From the NCBI GenBank assembly GCA_903899655.1, contig CAIUKF010000010.1:1-64000 (forward strand): a DNA stretch of 64,000 nucleotides, read 5' to 3'. This DNA is from an uncultured bacterium (GTDB lineage: Bacteria; Patescibacteriota; Saccharimonadia; Saccharimonadales; Saccharimonadaceae). The translations under genes were made by a program, and so were the position numbers. Of this stretch, positions 26,777 to 35,989 are shown piece by piece. Within the stretch, counting starts at the first letter, position 1. Each line of letters begins with the position of its first letter. Below the pieces are notes generated by a model. The model was not told the DNA's origin. It saw only the letters and a list, made by a program, of their open reading frames with translations, and did no database searches.

Positions 26777-28063
26777 ATGAAACACACCGTCGAAGAGATA
26801 CGTTTAAAAAATGGGGCTCGAGGATTATTAATTGACGTACCTGATGCGACGACTATGAGCATGCAGTTTCAGTTTCGAGCTGGTAATCGATACGTTAAAT
26901 CCAAAGATATCGAACAAGTGGCCCACATCATGGAGCACATGGCTTTTGGAGCCAATGCTAGATTTAAAAGTGATCATGAATTTGAGTTTGAATTTACTAA
27001 AAACGGGGCTTATCGTAATGCATACACCAGTGATTTGTCGATGGTTTACGAAGCCGATTGTGCCGATTTTGAATGGGATCGAATTTTAGACCTTCAAAAA
27101 TTAGCTATTTGTCAGCCAAAATTTAACGAAGAAGAGTTACACGCTGAAAAGGGGAATGTTAGAAGCGAGCTAACAAATTATTTGAACGATCATTATCGAA
27201 TTCTGTGGCCACGTGTTCAGCAGTTGATTGGTGAAGATGTGTTAACCTTCCGTCAGTCTTTGCAGACAATCGCTGCCGTGACGCTATCGGATGTGCGTGA
27301 GCATCATCGTCGAACCCACACAACTAATAATTTGCGGTTTGTTATTGCTGGTAAATTACAGGGGCGTAAAGCTGAAATTAGACGTCAATTAGAAGATATG
27401 GCGCTACCTGAGGGTGTACGTCTGGAAGTCCCTCGTGATGAATTATCTAAGGCTGGTCCAAGTGTGATTCGTCGTAAAGATGCAACAAATATAACATTTG
27501 GCTTGTTTATGGCGATTCCTAGGGAATTAAACGATGAAGAGCTTGATGCCATGCATTATTTGAACCATATTTTAACTGGTACGATGCACTCGCGTATTTT
27601 TGGCGCCGCACGTCAAAAAGGTTTGGCATATAATATCAGTTCATACGTTGGGACGGGAATGTATGATAGCGGCTGGGATATAACTGGCCAAGTTAATCAC
27701 GAAGCGGCTGGTGAATTATTTGACATTATTGCTCGCGAGATAAAAAATGTTTTGGATGGAAAAATTGCTGATGAAGAAGTTAACGCCGCTAAGTCATTTG
27801 CGCTAGGCCGTTATCAAATGGGGGCTCAAACTGTATCGCAAATTAGCGGTTTTTACACTGGACGCTACTTTGATGATGGATTCATTAAAGATTATGATAA
27901 AGTGCCTGAAATGATTAAGAACGTCACCGTGCAACGTATGATTGATACGGCTCGGAACTTTATAAAAGAAGATATCTGGGTATTAGCGGCCGTCAGTAGC
28001 GGCGACAAACAAGAATTAGTTGATTTGAATGATAAAATAGCTACTCTCTTTGAAAAAGAGTAG
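26777..28063 (+). CDS. M16 family zinc peptidase
   Basis: The 428-residue protein has the inverted zinc motif HIMEH at residues 50-54 and Glu131 within EKGNVRSEL, exactly 76 residues after the second His, as in HXXEH-X76-E peptidases. The second half is the inactive M16_C domain (GMYDSGWDITGQV, YQMGAQTVSQISGFYTGRYF). It has no signal peptide. M16 enzymes degrade peptides; bacterial ones often act as PqqL/processing peptidases. It starts 22 nt after secA, preceded by a TTAATAT box, and may share the secA transcript. Confidence 0.9.
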   Translation: MKHTVEEIRLKNGARGLLIDVPDATTMSMQFQFRAGNRYVKSKDIEQVAHIMEHMAFGANARFKSDHEFEFEFTKNGAYRNAYTSDLSMVYEADCADFEWDRILDLQKLAICQPKFNEEELHAEKGNVRSELTNYLNDHYRILWPRVQQLIGEDVLTFRQSLQTIAAVTLSDVREHHRRTHTTNNLRFVIAGKLQGRKAEIRRQLEDMALPEGVRLEVPRDELSKAGPSVIRRKDATNITFGLFMAIPRELNDEELDAMHYLNHILTGTMHSRIFGAARQKGLAYNISSYVGTGMYDSGWDITGQVNHEAAGELFDIIAREIKNVLDGKIADEEVNAAKSFALGRYQMGAQTVSQISGFYTGRYFDDGFIKDYDKVPEMIKNVTVQRMIDTARNFIKEDIWVLAAVSSGDKQELVDLNDKIATLFEKE

Positions 28064-28072
28064 ACTGGATAT

Positions 28073-29371
28073 ATGAAGATTGCGATTGCTGGTTACGGTC
28101 AAGAAGGTAGGTCAAGTTATCGATATTGGTCGGCTGATCCGAAAAACGAATTGACTGTTTTTGATGAGAATAAACTTGAACAGATGGAACCCGATGGTGT
28201 ATTTGCCATTATTGGCACTGACGCATTTTCACAACTCAACGGGTATGATTTGGTTATACGAACAGCTGGTTTGGCGCCAAGCAAGATTGTGACTGACGGT
28301 AAAATTTGGTCGGCAACCAATGAGTTTTTTGCTAAATGTCCAGCCCAAATTATTGGTGTAACGGGCACAAAAGGTAAAGGCACAACTGCCAGTTTGATAG
28401 CGAGCATATTTGAAGCGGCTGGTAAAAAAGTATGGCTGCTGGGTAATATCGGTACGCCGTCACTTGATTCACTTCGTAATATCAAATCTGATGACATTGT
28501 AATTTACGAATTATCTAGTTTTCAATTATGGGATTTAGAATATTCGCCGCACGTTGCAGTAGTGTTGTTGATTGAGCCTGACCATTTGAACGTTCACATT
28601 GATTTTGATGACTATGTTAACGCCAAGGCTAACATACGTCGATTTCAAAAGGCAGGTGATTTGTGTGTTTTTAATCCCGCAAATGATTTATCACTGCAAA
28701 TTGCTAATGTATCATCCGAAGGTAAAGCCGTCCGTTATGCGGTTCCAGACGATGGCGGGGTATATGTTAGGGACGGTTCCTTTCGCGACAACGAACACAT
28801 AATTTGTTCAATTGATGCATTACAGTTAATCGGTAATCATAATGTCGAGAATGCTTGTGCCGCACTGACAGTTGCTAGGTTTTATAAATTAACAGATGTA
28901 GATATTGAATCTGGTTTGCGTAAATTCCAAGGTTTACCGCATCGTATTGAGTTTGTTCGTGAAATCGATGGTGTTAAATATTATAATGACAGCTTTTCGT
29001 CGGCACCATCAGCAACAGTCGCGGCAATAAAATCATTCAAACAGCCAGAGGTATTGATATTAGGCGGTATCGATAAAGGCGCTGATTTCAGTGAACTAGC
29101 CGATGCGATTGCTGGTCAAAAAAATATTAAATCAGTGATTATTATGGGCGAAATTCGTCAGAAATTAGCTGAAATCATACAAACAACAAGCCCTATTTTG
29201 CAGGTCGAAACAACTGATTTAACGACTTTGCAGCCGATTGTTGAACTAGCTAAGTCTTACGCCCAGCCTGGTGACGTTGTTGTGATGAGCCCCGGTTGTG
29301 CTAGTTTTGATATGTTTAATAATTTTTATGATCGTGGTGATCAATTTAGGAATATCGTAAATAACTTGTGA
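28073..29371 (+). CDS. murD2: MurD-family ligase, probably UDP-MurNAc-L-Ala:L-glutamate ligase (MurD2)
   Basis: The 432-residue protein has the Mur ligase ATP loop GVTGTKGKGTTAS near residue 97, the central IEPDHLNVHIDFDDYVNAKANI (lysine and His positions), IGNHNVENACAALTVA, and the C-terminal YYNDSFSSAPSATVAAIKSF block. By family it is MurD. Because it overlaps the downstream murL gene by 4 nt, I infer it adds L-Glu (MurD2 activity) rather than D-Glu. No glutamate racemase gene is in this window. A normal MurD specificity cannot be excluded from sequence alone. Confidence 0.85.
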   Translation: MKIAIAGYGQEGRSSYRYWSADPKNELTVFDENKLEQMEPDGVFAIIGTDAFSQLNGYDLVIRTAGLAPSKIVTDGKIWSATNEFFAKCPAQIIGVTGTKGKGTTASLIASIFEAAGKKVWLLGNIGTPSLDSLRNIKSDDIVIYELSSFQLWDLEYSPHVAVVLLIEPDHLNVHIDFDDYVNAKANIRRFQKAGDLCVFNPANDLSLQIANVSSEGKAVRYAVPDDGGVYVRDGSFRDNEHIICSIDALQLIGNHNVENACAALTVARFYKLTDVDIESGLRKFQGLPHRIEFVREIDGVKYYNDSFSSAPSATVAAIKSFKQPEVLILGGIDKGADFSELADAIAGQKNIKSVIIMGEIRQKLAEIIQTTSPILQVETTDLTTLQPIVELAKSYAQPGDVVVMSPGCASFDMFNNFYDRGDQFRNIVNNL

Positions 29372-30621
29372 AACAATTTATTTTCAAGTCGTATAGTTTT
29401 AACAAGGCTAACTCGTTAGCGAAATTTGAATATGGTTTTGATGACGGGCAAAATTTTATTGAAACGGTGACATTCGAGGTAGGTGAAAAATATGACGATC
29501 AAATGCTTGATAGGGCGCTTTTTTTAGCCTTTATGGTGATTGGCACGTCGTATTATAAAGCTTTTCCGTCTTCTACCGTCAAGCTGGACGTTCAATTGGA
29601 CGCTTTGCAAGTTGATTTTTTTAATAACGTTTATCAAGAGGGCATGGGACAATTTGCGTTTGAAAATAATTTAACGCGTGATGATTTGGCGCATTTTACG
29701 GCGACTGGTCCAATGCCTACGGGAACCACTCGCTATGATGGTTTAGGAGTTTTGGCTTTACAGAGTGGCGGCAAAGATTCACTTTTGACGGCTGAACTGC
29801 TAAAAAAATCTGGCAAAGAATTTACATCCTGGTATGTTTCCAGCAGCGACAATTATCCAAAAGTAATCGATAAAATTGGCTCGAAATTTGTATTGAGTAG
29901 ACGAAATATCGATCATGACGGTTTGATTCAGGCCAAGGCCGACGGAGGACTGAACGGCCATGTGCCAGTCACGTATATCGTGCAAAGTTTGGCGGTTATT
30001 CAAGCGATTCTGTTAAACAAAAACGAAGTTATTACATCGATAGCACACGAAGGCGAAGAACCTCACGCCTTTATTGGCGATTTGGCAGTTAACCATCAAT
30101 GGTCTAAAACTTGGGCGGCCGAAATGGTGTTTGCAAATTACGTATCACTTTATATTTCACCTGATTTGCATATTGGGTCATTGATTCGTAGCCTGAGCGA
30201 ACTGCGGGTGGCGGAATTGTTTGTTAAAAATGTATGGTCAGATTATGGCCATCGTTTTAGCTCGTGTAACTTGGCAAATTACAAACAGGGTGATGATAAT
30301 AGTGTATTAAAATGGTGTGGTAATTGTCCAAAATGTGCTAATTTATATTTGTTGTTTGCGCCTTTTTTGGAGGCTAGTGATTTAAAAAGTCTATTTGATG
30401 ACCAAGATTTATTTTTAAAGCCTAGCCTTGTTGATACATTCAAAGGCCTACTGGGGATTGATGGTGTCATGAAGCCCTTTGAATGCGTCGGTCAGGTTGA
30501 TGAACTACGTTTGGCATATCATATGTCGCAAAAAAAAGGTGGCTACACACAATTGCCGTTTGATGTGCCAGAATCAGATTTTGATTATTTGAAAACATAT
30601 CCATCGCAAGTGTCGTTATAA
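29368..30621 (+). CDS. murL: MurL: UDP-MurNAc-L-Ala-L-Glu epimerase
   Basis: The 417-residue protein has a PP-loop-like SGGKDS (residues 133-138), GGLNGHVPVTYI, NHQWSKT, FSSCN, KWCGNCPKCANLYLLFAPFL with the paired cysteines, and MKPFECVG. These blocks match my recollection of MurL of Xanthomonas, which epimerises the terminal L-Glu of UDP-MurNAc-L-Ala-L-Glu to D-Glu with ATP converted to AMP and PPi. The GTG start overlaps the murD2 stop (GTGA), so the two are translated together, as expected for a two-step route. Length is close to the family (about 450). Confidence 0.85.
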   Translation: MKQFIFKSYSFNKANSLAKFEYGFDDGQNFIETVTFEVGEKYDDQMLDRALFLAFMVIGTSYYKAFPSSTVKLDVQLDALQVDFFNNVYQEGMGQFAFENNLTRDDLAHFTATGPMPTGTTRYDGLGVLALQSGGKDSLLTAELLKKSGKEFTSWYVSSSDNYPKVIDKIGSKFVLSRRNIDHDGLIQAKADGGLNGHVPVTYIVQSLAVIQAILLNKNEVITSIAHEGEEPHAFIGDLAVNHQWSKTWAAEMVFANYVSLYISPDLHIGSLIRSLSELRVAELFVKNVWSDYGHRFSSCNLANYKQGDDNSVLKWCGNCPKCANLYLLFAPFLEASDLKSLFDDQDLFLKPSLVDTFKGLLGIDGVMKPFECVGQVDELRLAYHMSQKKGGYTQLPFDVPESDFDYLKTYPSQVSL

Positions 30622-30633
30622 AAGCCCATCGGG

Positions 30634-30678
30634 TCCTGTTAGGTCGGGATTGGGGGTTGGGAAATGGGAAATAGGAAA
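30634..30678 (+). repeat. R2 dispersed repeat, copy 2
   Basis: This matches the copy at 16004-16048 over 45 nt: TCCTGT, GGTCGGGATT, then GGGAAATGGGAAATAGGAAA identical in both. The murL-prfB spacer (30622-30861) holds R2, R3 and R1 in succession and no gene. Confidence 0.8.
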
Positions 30679-30721
30679 GTAAAAAAGCAAGAAATAGTCT
30701 AACATAGGAAAAATAGAAAAG

Positions 30722-30776
30722 ATGCACAAAATAACACTTCTCAAGGTCGGTGCTCTAACAGAGGGAAAATATTGCA
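30722..30776 (+). repeat. R3 dispersed repeat, copy 1
   Basis: 55 nt beginning ATGCACAAAATAACAC and ending TATTGCA. It matches the reverse complement of 54162-54216 at about 47 of 55 positions. A small hairpin CTCT-AAC-AGAG and CAC/GTG pairing are conserved. Confidence 0.8.
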
Positions 30777-30810
30777 TTTTATGAAATGGTTATTAATCAA
30801 CCTTTGCCAC

Positions 30811-30837
30811 CTTCCAATAGCCAAATTCCAATCGCTA
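30811..30837 (-). repeat. R1 dispersed repeat, single inverted copy
   Basis: CTTCCAATAGCCAAATTCCA is an inverted R1 unit pair just upstream of the prfB -10 box. Confidence 0.7.
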
Positions 30838-30861
30838 ACTTAAGGTGTTACAATAAATACA

Positions 30862-31938
30862 ATGCAACCACTGTTAAAAAGACTGACAACATTGTTGACG
30901 CAAATTGATGCGGCTTTTGATCGTTTGGATATTGTTAAAAAGCAAGAACAAATTGCGATTTTGACTGAACAATTGGCGCAACCAGAAGTTTGGAATAATC
31001 CAACCGAAGCGCAGGTGAAAATCAAACAACAAACGACGTTATCAAATACAGTTGATCCTTGGGTAACTTTGCGCACTCAAGTTGCTGACATTATTGAATT
31101 TATTGGGTTGGGTGATGACAGTATGGTGCCAGAATTCGAACAGCAAACCTTGGCGCTGGAAAATGACTTTGCAAAATTACGCAAAGAATTGTTATATCAT
31201 GGTAAATTTGACGACCACAACGCCATTTTGCGCCTAAGTGCCGGTGTTGGTGGTACTGATGCTCAGGATTGGACTGAAATGCTGGAAAGAATGTATTTGC
31301 GCTGGGCAGATAAGTCAAATATGAAAGCAACTATAATTGAACGTTCGGCGGCCGAAGAAGCTGGCATTAAATCATCTGTGATTGAAATTATTGGTCATAA
31401 TGCCTATGGGCGATTACGTAGCGAACATGGTGTTCATCGTTTGGTGCGACTAAGTCCATTTAACAGTGATAATTTACGCCAAACAAGTTTTGCATTAGTA
31501 GAAGTTTTACCGCAAATTGATACACCCGATGAAGTTCAAATTGATGACAAAGATTTGAAAGTTGATGTTTATCGAGCTGGCGGTAAGGGAGGTCAGTCGG
31601 TCAATACAACTGACAGCGCAGTCCGTATTACGCATATTCCAACTGGTATTGTAGTGGCGATTCAAAACGAACGGTCGCAACTGCAAAATCGCGAAACGGC
31701 TATGAAAATTTTGCGGTCAAAACTAACTCAATTGCAACTTGAACAACATACAGCCAGTATCACTGATTTGCAGGCAGGTGAGTCAGCCAATTGGGGTTCA
31801 CAGATTCGTAATTACGTTTTGCATCCATACACGATGGTCAAAGATACGCGCACTAAACACGAAAACCAAAACGCCCAAGGCGTGTTGGATGGCGATATCG
31901 ATGAGTTTGCGGAAGCCTTTTTAGAGTCAGCCGCTTAA
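30862..31938 (+). CDS. prfB: Peptide chain release factor 2
   Basis: The 358-residue protein has HRLVRLSPFNSDNLRQT, with SPF being the RF2 tripeptide that reads UGA, and the catalytic [17 protein letters not shown]. The reading frame is continuous from ATG 30862, so there is no programmed +1 frameshift as in E. coli. TACAAT (30849-30854) lies 7 nt before the ATG. Its presence implies UGA is a stop codon here. Its place between secA and ftsE recalls Firmicutes. Confidence 0.97.
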   Translation: MQPLLKRLTTLLTQIDAAFDRLDIVKKQEQIAILTEQLAQPEVWNNPTEAQVKIKQQTTLSNTVDPWVTLRTQVADIIEFIGLGDDSMVPEFEQQTLALENDFAKLRKELLYHGKFDDHNAILRLSAGVGGTDAQDWTEMLERMYLRWADKSNMKATIIERSAAEEAGIKSSVIEIIGHNAYGRLRSEHGVHRLVRLSPFNSDNLRQTSFALVEVLPQIDTPDEVQIDDKDLKVDVYRAGGKGGQSVNTTDSAVRITHIPTGIVVAIQNERSQLQNRETAMKILRSKLTQLQLEQHTASITDLQAGESANWGSQIRNYVLHPYTMVKDTRTKHENQNAQGVLDGDIDEFAEAFLESAA

Positions 31939-31943
31939 CCTTA

Positions 31944-32930
31944 CTACTTTAGTTCAGTTCCACCCCATTCAACTACGGTAAACCCTTTGCGGACGAATGG
32001 TTTTAATTTTTGCCCTGGAATACTTTGAAAACTGTCGAGTGGTTTTACGACCATAAATACCCGTAATATTGAATCAGGGGTAGGGATGATTGTTAATTTA
32101 GCTGTGTCGGTATATTCAGTGCCAGCAAAATGTATCAAATTATACTTATTATTTTCGAGTTTTGGCAACCAATAAACAATCATCTCGTTGTATTCTTTGG
32201 TTGTAAGGCCGAGATTTTTTAATGTTGTCTGAAGGAATGTTTTCGTGTCCGATCCCTTAACTACGAAACCAGAATCGTAATTAGGAAATGCAGTATTCGG
32301 CAAACCTTCCCAGAATAAATAGCTGTAACTTAAACCATCTTGGTGGTTTATTAAGCTACCGTCAGGATTGGCTGTAACTTCCCAGCCGTTAATTGATCTG
32401 TTGTAATCAGGGTAAGTTGAAGTTAATTTACCATCATAATTTAACTCAACTTTGACGTTTTCGGTTTTGGTTGGATATAAATATATGACTGGCTTGTCGT
32501 CTACGGTGTGTTCAAAGTTGATGTCAGTATGTGAAGAACTGGGGTAGTATGTGTGGTAGTCGGTATTTATTAATTGTTGGTTTTCATCATGCAGTCGATT
32601 TTGATTATATGCAGATAAGCCAGTCAATGCTACGGCTAAAACCGCAAAACTACCCACCAACCATAAAAGAATCTTATTTGTTTTTGAAATAATTTTTTTA
32701 GTTTTAGATTTACTAGTAAAGTAGAAGTACAAGAATATCGTTGCAGAACAGGCTGATATTAGCGCTGAATAAACTACTAAATCAACAGGACAAATACCAA
32801 AATCTAATGGACTAAGCAGATAAGAGATAGTTATCATGGTAATAAGAATAGAGCTAAGCGCAACAGTTAATGATATCGATTGATATTGTTGTCGTTTTGC
32901 GATTGCACTTTTTGATATATTTACACCCAT
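31944..32930 (-). CDS. Membrane protein with a conserved extracytoplasmic domain of unknown function
   Basis: I start at ATG 32930 (about 328 aa), which has a GGGGT ribosome-site-like stretch upstream, rather than GTG 32969. Three hydrophobic segments occupy the first 120 residues. The rest is a domain with KPVIYLYPTKTENVKVEL, YPDYNRSINGWEV, SYLFWEGLP, MIVYWLPKLENNKYN, and the end FVRKGFTVVEWGGTE. I recall this block pattern from uncharacterised secreted or surface proteins in CPR and other bacteria, but know no function. It converges with prfB, with 5 nt between the stops. Confidence 0.75.
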   Translation of the reverse strand: MGVNISKSAIAKRQQYQSISLTVALSSILITMITISYLLSPLDFGICPVDLVVYSALISACSATIFLYFYFTSKSKTKKIISKTNKILLWLVGSFAVLAVALTGLSAYNQNRLHDENQQLINTDYHTYYPSSSHTDINFEHTVDDKPVIYLYPTKTENVKVELNYDGKLTSTYPDYNRSINGWEVTANPDGSLINHQDGLSYSYLFWEGLPNTAFPNYDSGFVVKGSDTKTFLQTTLKNLGLTTKEYNEMIVYWLPKLENNKYNLIHFAGTEYTDTAKLTIIPTPDSILRVFMVVKPLDSFQSIPGQKLKPFVRKGFTVVEWGGTELK

Positions 32931-33052
32931 TTTTATACCCCAGTTATTTATATAATCATATTGTATCACTTTATACAGTCAGTATATTTATTGGTTGTAG
33001 GTATTAATAATATATCGCTCGCTAACCCTCTTATGTTATAATTAATCAAGCA

Positions 33053-33736
33053 ATGATTCTAATTGATAGGGTAACAAAATCATACGGCAAAGACCTAAAC
33101 CCAGCTGTTAACCAGGTGAGTTTATTCATTGAACCGCGCGAATTTGTGATTTTGGTTGGCACATCTGGCGCCGGCAAATCAACCTTGTTGAAGTTATTAA
33201 CTCGTGAAGAAAAACCAACCAGTGGCAAGATTGTCGTCGGCGGAATTGACTATGATACTTTAAAAGACAGTCACATTCCAATGTTACGTCGCAAGATTGG
33301 CGTCGTTTTTCAGGATTTTAAATTATTGCCACAACGTACGGTTTTTGAAAATATTGCTTTTGCCTTGGAAATCGCTGGTATGACCCGACGCGAAATTCGA
33401 AATACTGTACCAAAAGTTATTGAACTAGTCGGTCTAACAGGCAAAGAAAAACAATTCCCAAACCAATTGTCGGGCGGTGAACGTCAACGAGTTGCAATTG
33501 CTAGGGCAGTGGTTAGACAGCCAAAAATTTTGATTGCCGATGAACCAACCGGAAATTTGGACCCAAAACACAGTTGGGATATTATTCGGTTGCTTGAAAA
33601 GATTAACAAATACGGCACAACCGTACTGTTGACGACGCATAATGCTGATATTGTTAACAAATTGAAACGTCGCGTTATTACATTAGAGCACGGCAAGATT
33701 ACAGGTGATCAGGCCGAGGGGAGTTATAGACAATAA
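33053..33736 (+). CDS. ftsE: Cell division ABC ATPase FtsE
   Basis: The 227-residue protein has Walker A GTSGAGKSTLL, VFQDFKLLPQRTVFENIAFALE, signature LSGGERQRVAIARAVV and Walker B ILIADEPTGNLDP. The KLLPxRTVxENVAFALE stretch is typical of FtsE. It powers FtsX to activate a peptidoglycan hydrolase at the septum. TATAAT (33037-33042) lies 10 nt before the ATG. The stop overlaps the ftsX start (TAATG). Confidence 0.95.
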   Translation: MILIDRVTKSYGKDLNPAVNQVSLFIEPREFVILVGTSGAGKSTLLKLLTREEKPTSGKIVVGGIDYDTLKDSHIPMLRRKIGVVFQDFKLLPQRTVFENIAFALEIAGMTRREIRNTVPKVIELVGLTGKEKQFPNQLSGGERQRVAIARAVVRQPKILIADEPTGNLDPKHSWDIIRLLEKINKYGTTVLLTTHNADIVNKLKRRVITLEHGKITGDQAEGSYRQ

Positions 33737-34719
33737 TGATTGGCAAAAAGAAAAAATCAGATTCCAAATCATTGGCGTCACAAAAACGTAATCGTCGCAA
33801 ATTGTTGTCGTTTTTTAGGGTAATTCGATACGGTACTGACAGTTTTATTCGTAACTCTTGGTTGTCGATTGCGGCTACGGCTGTGATGACTATTACATTA
33901 TTGATTATTTTTACGGCATTTGTAGCACAAAATATACTGACAGATACAATTGGTGATTTACGCAGCAAAGTTAAAATGTCGATATATTTGCAAACTGACA
34001 CGACTGACCAGGTTGGATCAGATTTGTCAGCCGAAGTCAAAAAATTATCATCGGTTCGCTCGGTGACATATATTAGCGCTGAAACTGCTCGATCTCAAGA
34101 CGCCACAAACCATCAGAATGACAGCAGTTTTTTGGAAGCACTAACGGCTGCAACTAACAAATATCCTGCAACATTAAGTATCGAAGTAAATGACATTAAC
34201 ACTACCACACAACTACAAGATTTTGTTGACAGTAACTCGATGGTTAAAGAACATTTAAATCCTGACCACAAGCCATCATTTGCTGGTGAAAGGCGCAATA
34301 CGATTGAATCAATCGGACGGGCAGTTGGTTTTGCACAAAAAGTGGGATTAGCGGCTGCGGCAGTATTCATATTTATATCGTCTTTGATAATTTTTAATAC
34401 GATTCGTATGGCGATTTTTAATCGAAAAGAAGAAATTCAAATGATGAAGTTAATTGGCGCTGATAAGTCATTTATTCGTGGGCCATTCTTGGTTGAATCG
34501 ATTATTTATGGATTTATTGCCGCACTTTTATCGACTGGGTTGGGCATCTGGGCGGTGCAAAGTGTAGCTAAAACACTTATAAGTTATCAGATGAATATTC
34601 AATTTGCAAACAATTTGACGACTATTTATGCCTGGCCATTATTATTGGTAATGATTGGAATTGGTTCGGTTATTGGCATTATCTCGTCATTACTCGCAAC
34701 CTATAGGTATCTAAAATAA
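33736..34719 (+). CDS. ftsX: Cell division permease-like protein FtsX
   Basis: The 327-residue protein has a basic cytoplasmic N-terminus, a first membrane helix (about residues 40-65, WLSIAATAVMTITLLIIF), an extracellular domain of about 140 residues, and three C-terminal helices with RMAIFNRKEEIQMMKLIGADKSFIRGPFLVE, the FtsX coupling helix. It transmits FtsE ATP hydrolysis to an external hydrolase; the CHAP protein encoded directly downstream is the likely partner. It overlaps both neighbours by 1 nt. Confidence 0.95.
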   Translation: MIGKKKKSDSKSLASQKRNRRKLLSFFRVIRYGTDSFIRNSWLSIAATAVMTITLLIIFTAFVAQNILTDTIGDLRSKVKMSIYLQTDTTDQVGSDLSAEVKKLSSVRSVTYISAETARSQDATNHQNDSSFLEALTAATNKYPATLSIEVNDINTTTQLQDFVDSNSMVKEHLNPDHKPSFAGERRNTIESIGRAVGFAQKVGLAAAAVFIFISSLIIFNTIRMAIFNRKEEIQMMKLIGADKSFIRGPFLVESIIYGFIAALLSTGLGIWAVQSVAKTLISYQMNIQFANNLTTIYAWPLLLVMIGIGSVIGIISSLLATYRYLK

Positions 34720-35972
34720 TGAAAATTGCAATTTCTAAACCAAAATTGCATTCTGTCGCTACTAAGTCTGCACTGGTTATAATTAGTTTAGTAATTGCCG
34801 TGTCAGCACCAATGCAGATGGTAAACCAAGTTGAGGCTAGTCCGCAGACTGATGCGTTGCAGGCTCAAATAGATGCTATTAAACAGGATATATCGCAATA
34901 TAGTGCTGAGTCGACAAGATTAAGTAACGAGGCTCAAACATTGCAATCTGCAATTGATAAATTAGTTAATGAAAAAGCGATTATTCAAGCACAACTTGAT
35001 ATTAGTCAAAAAACTTATGATCAACTAGTAATTAAAATAGCCGAGACGGAACAACAGATTGTCAACAACAAAGACGCTCTCGGCGCCACTATCGCCAATA
35101 TGTATGTAGATGGTAACGTTACTCCAATCGAGATGTTAGCCAGCAGTAGCAGCATTAGTGATTATATGGACAAGCAAGAATATCAAGCGTCAATTCGTGA
35201 CCAATTGACGGCGACTATTAAGACGATTAATGACTTAAAAGTTCAATTGAATAAGCAAAAATCTGATCAAGAAAAAATATTGGCTGATCAAAAAGCCGAG
35301 CGGGATGATTTAGCTCAAAAGACTAGTCAGCAGCAATACTTACTTGATCAAACTCAAGGTCAAGAAGCTGCGTATCAAAAGTTAATAGCACAAAAAACAG
35401 TTGACCTCAAGGACAAGCAGGCTCAAATTGATTACTTTAATTCATTAACTTCAACTAATGTTAGTGCTGGCGATCCCAGTAAGGGCGGGTATCCGTCGTA
35501 TTTAGCTAATTCTGCTCAAGATTCAACCCCTGATCCGTGGGGTATGTACAACCGGGAATGTGTTAGTTATGCTTCATGGAAAGTTTATCAGGCTTACGGT
35601 AGCATGCCGTATTGGGGTGGCCGCGGTAATGCTTGGCAATGGGCCTTTAGTGGTAATGCTTCAACTAGTTGGAGTAATTATGGAGCTCGGGTTTGGTATG
35701 ATTCTGGTTGGTATCATACTGCAAATACAGTAACGTCCAACATTCCTCAGGGTACCGAGCCAAAGGCTGGATCAGTTGCGATTATGGCAGCAACTCCAAA
35801 TAATCCTTGGGGTCATGCCGCTTGGGTTGAAGCAATATTACCGAATAATATGATTAAAATTAGCCAATATAATTGGTATGTTGCATCACTTGGTGGTTGG
35901 GGGCAGTACAGTGAAATGATAGTTAGTAAAGATATCTTCCAAAGTTATATATATTTTGGTGATTGGAAATAA
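34719..35972 (+). CDS. Secreted coiled-coil CHAP peptidoglycan hydrolase (PcsB-like FtsEX partner)
   Basis: The 417-residue protein has a signal peptide ending VEAS, a long coiled-coil region (about residues 40-245, heptad-rich with LQAQIDAIKQDISQY and QTLQSAIDKLVNEK), and a C-terminal CHAP domain with catalytic Cys in YNRECVSYASWKVYQ and His in PWGHAAWVEAI. CHAP enzymes cut peptide bonds in the wall. The coiled-coil plus hydrolase layout and the 1-nt overlap with ftsX match PcsB of streptococci, which FtsEX controls. It probably acts in septum splitting. It has no NlpC/P60 domain, unlike CwlO. Confidence 0.9.
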   Translation: MKIAISKPKLHSVATKSALVIISLVIAVSAPMQMVNQVEASPQTDALQAQIDAIKQDISQYSAESTRLSNEAQTLQSAIDKLVNEKAIIQAQLDISQKTYDQLVIKIAETEQQIVNNKDALGATIANMYVDGNVTPIEMLASSSSISDYMDKQEYQASIRDQLTATIKTINDLKVQLNKQKSDQEKILADQKAERDDLAQKTSQQQYLLDQTQGQEAAYQKLIAQKTVDLKDKQAQIDYFNSLTSTNVSAGDPSKGGYPSYLANSAQDSTPDPWGMYNRECVSYASWKVYQAYGSMPYWGGRGNAWQWAFSGNASTSWSNYGARVWYDSGWYHTANTVTSNIPQGTEPKAGSVAIMAATPNNPWGHAAWVEAILPNNMIKISQYNWYVASLGGWGQYSEMIVSKDIFQSYIYFGDWK

Positions 35973-35989
35973 TTTAAAAGCATAACTTC

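Noticed and set aside
30862-30960. Programmed frameshift at the start of prfB
   Set aside because: The frame is open from the ATG without an internal TGA or a CTTTGA-type slip site.
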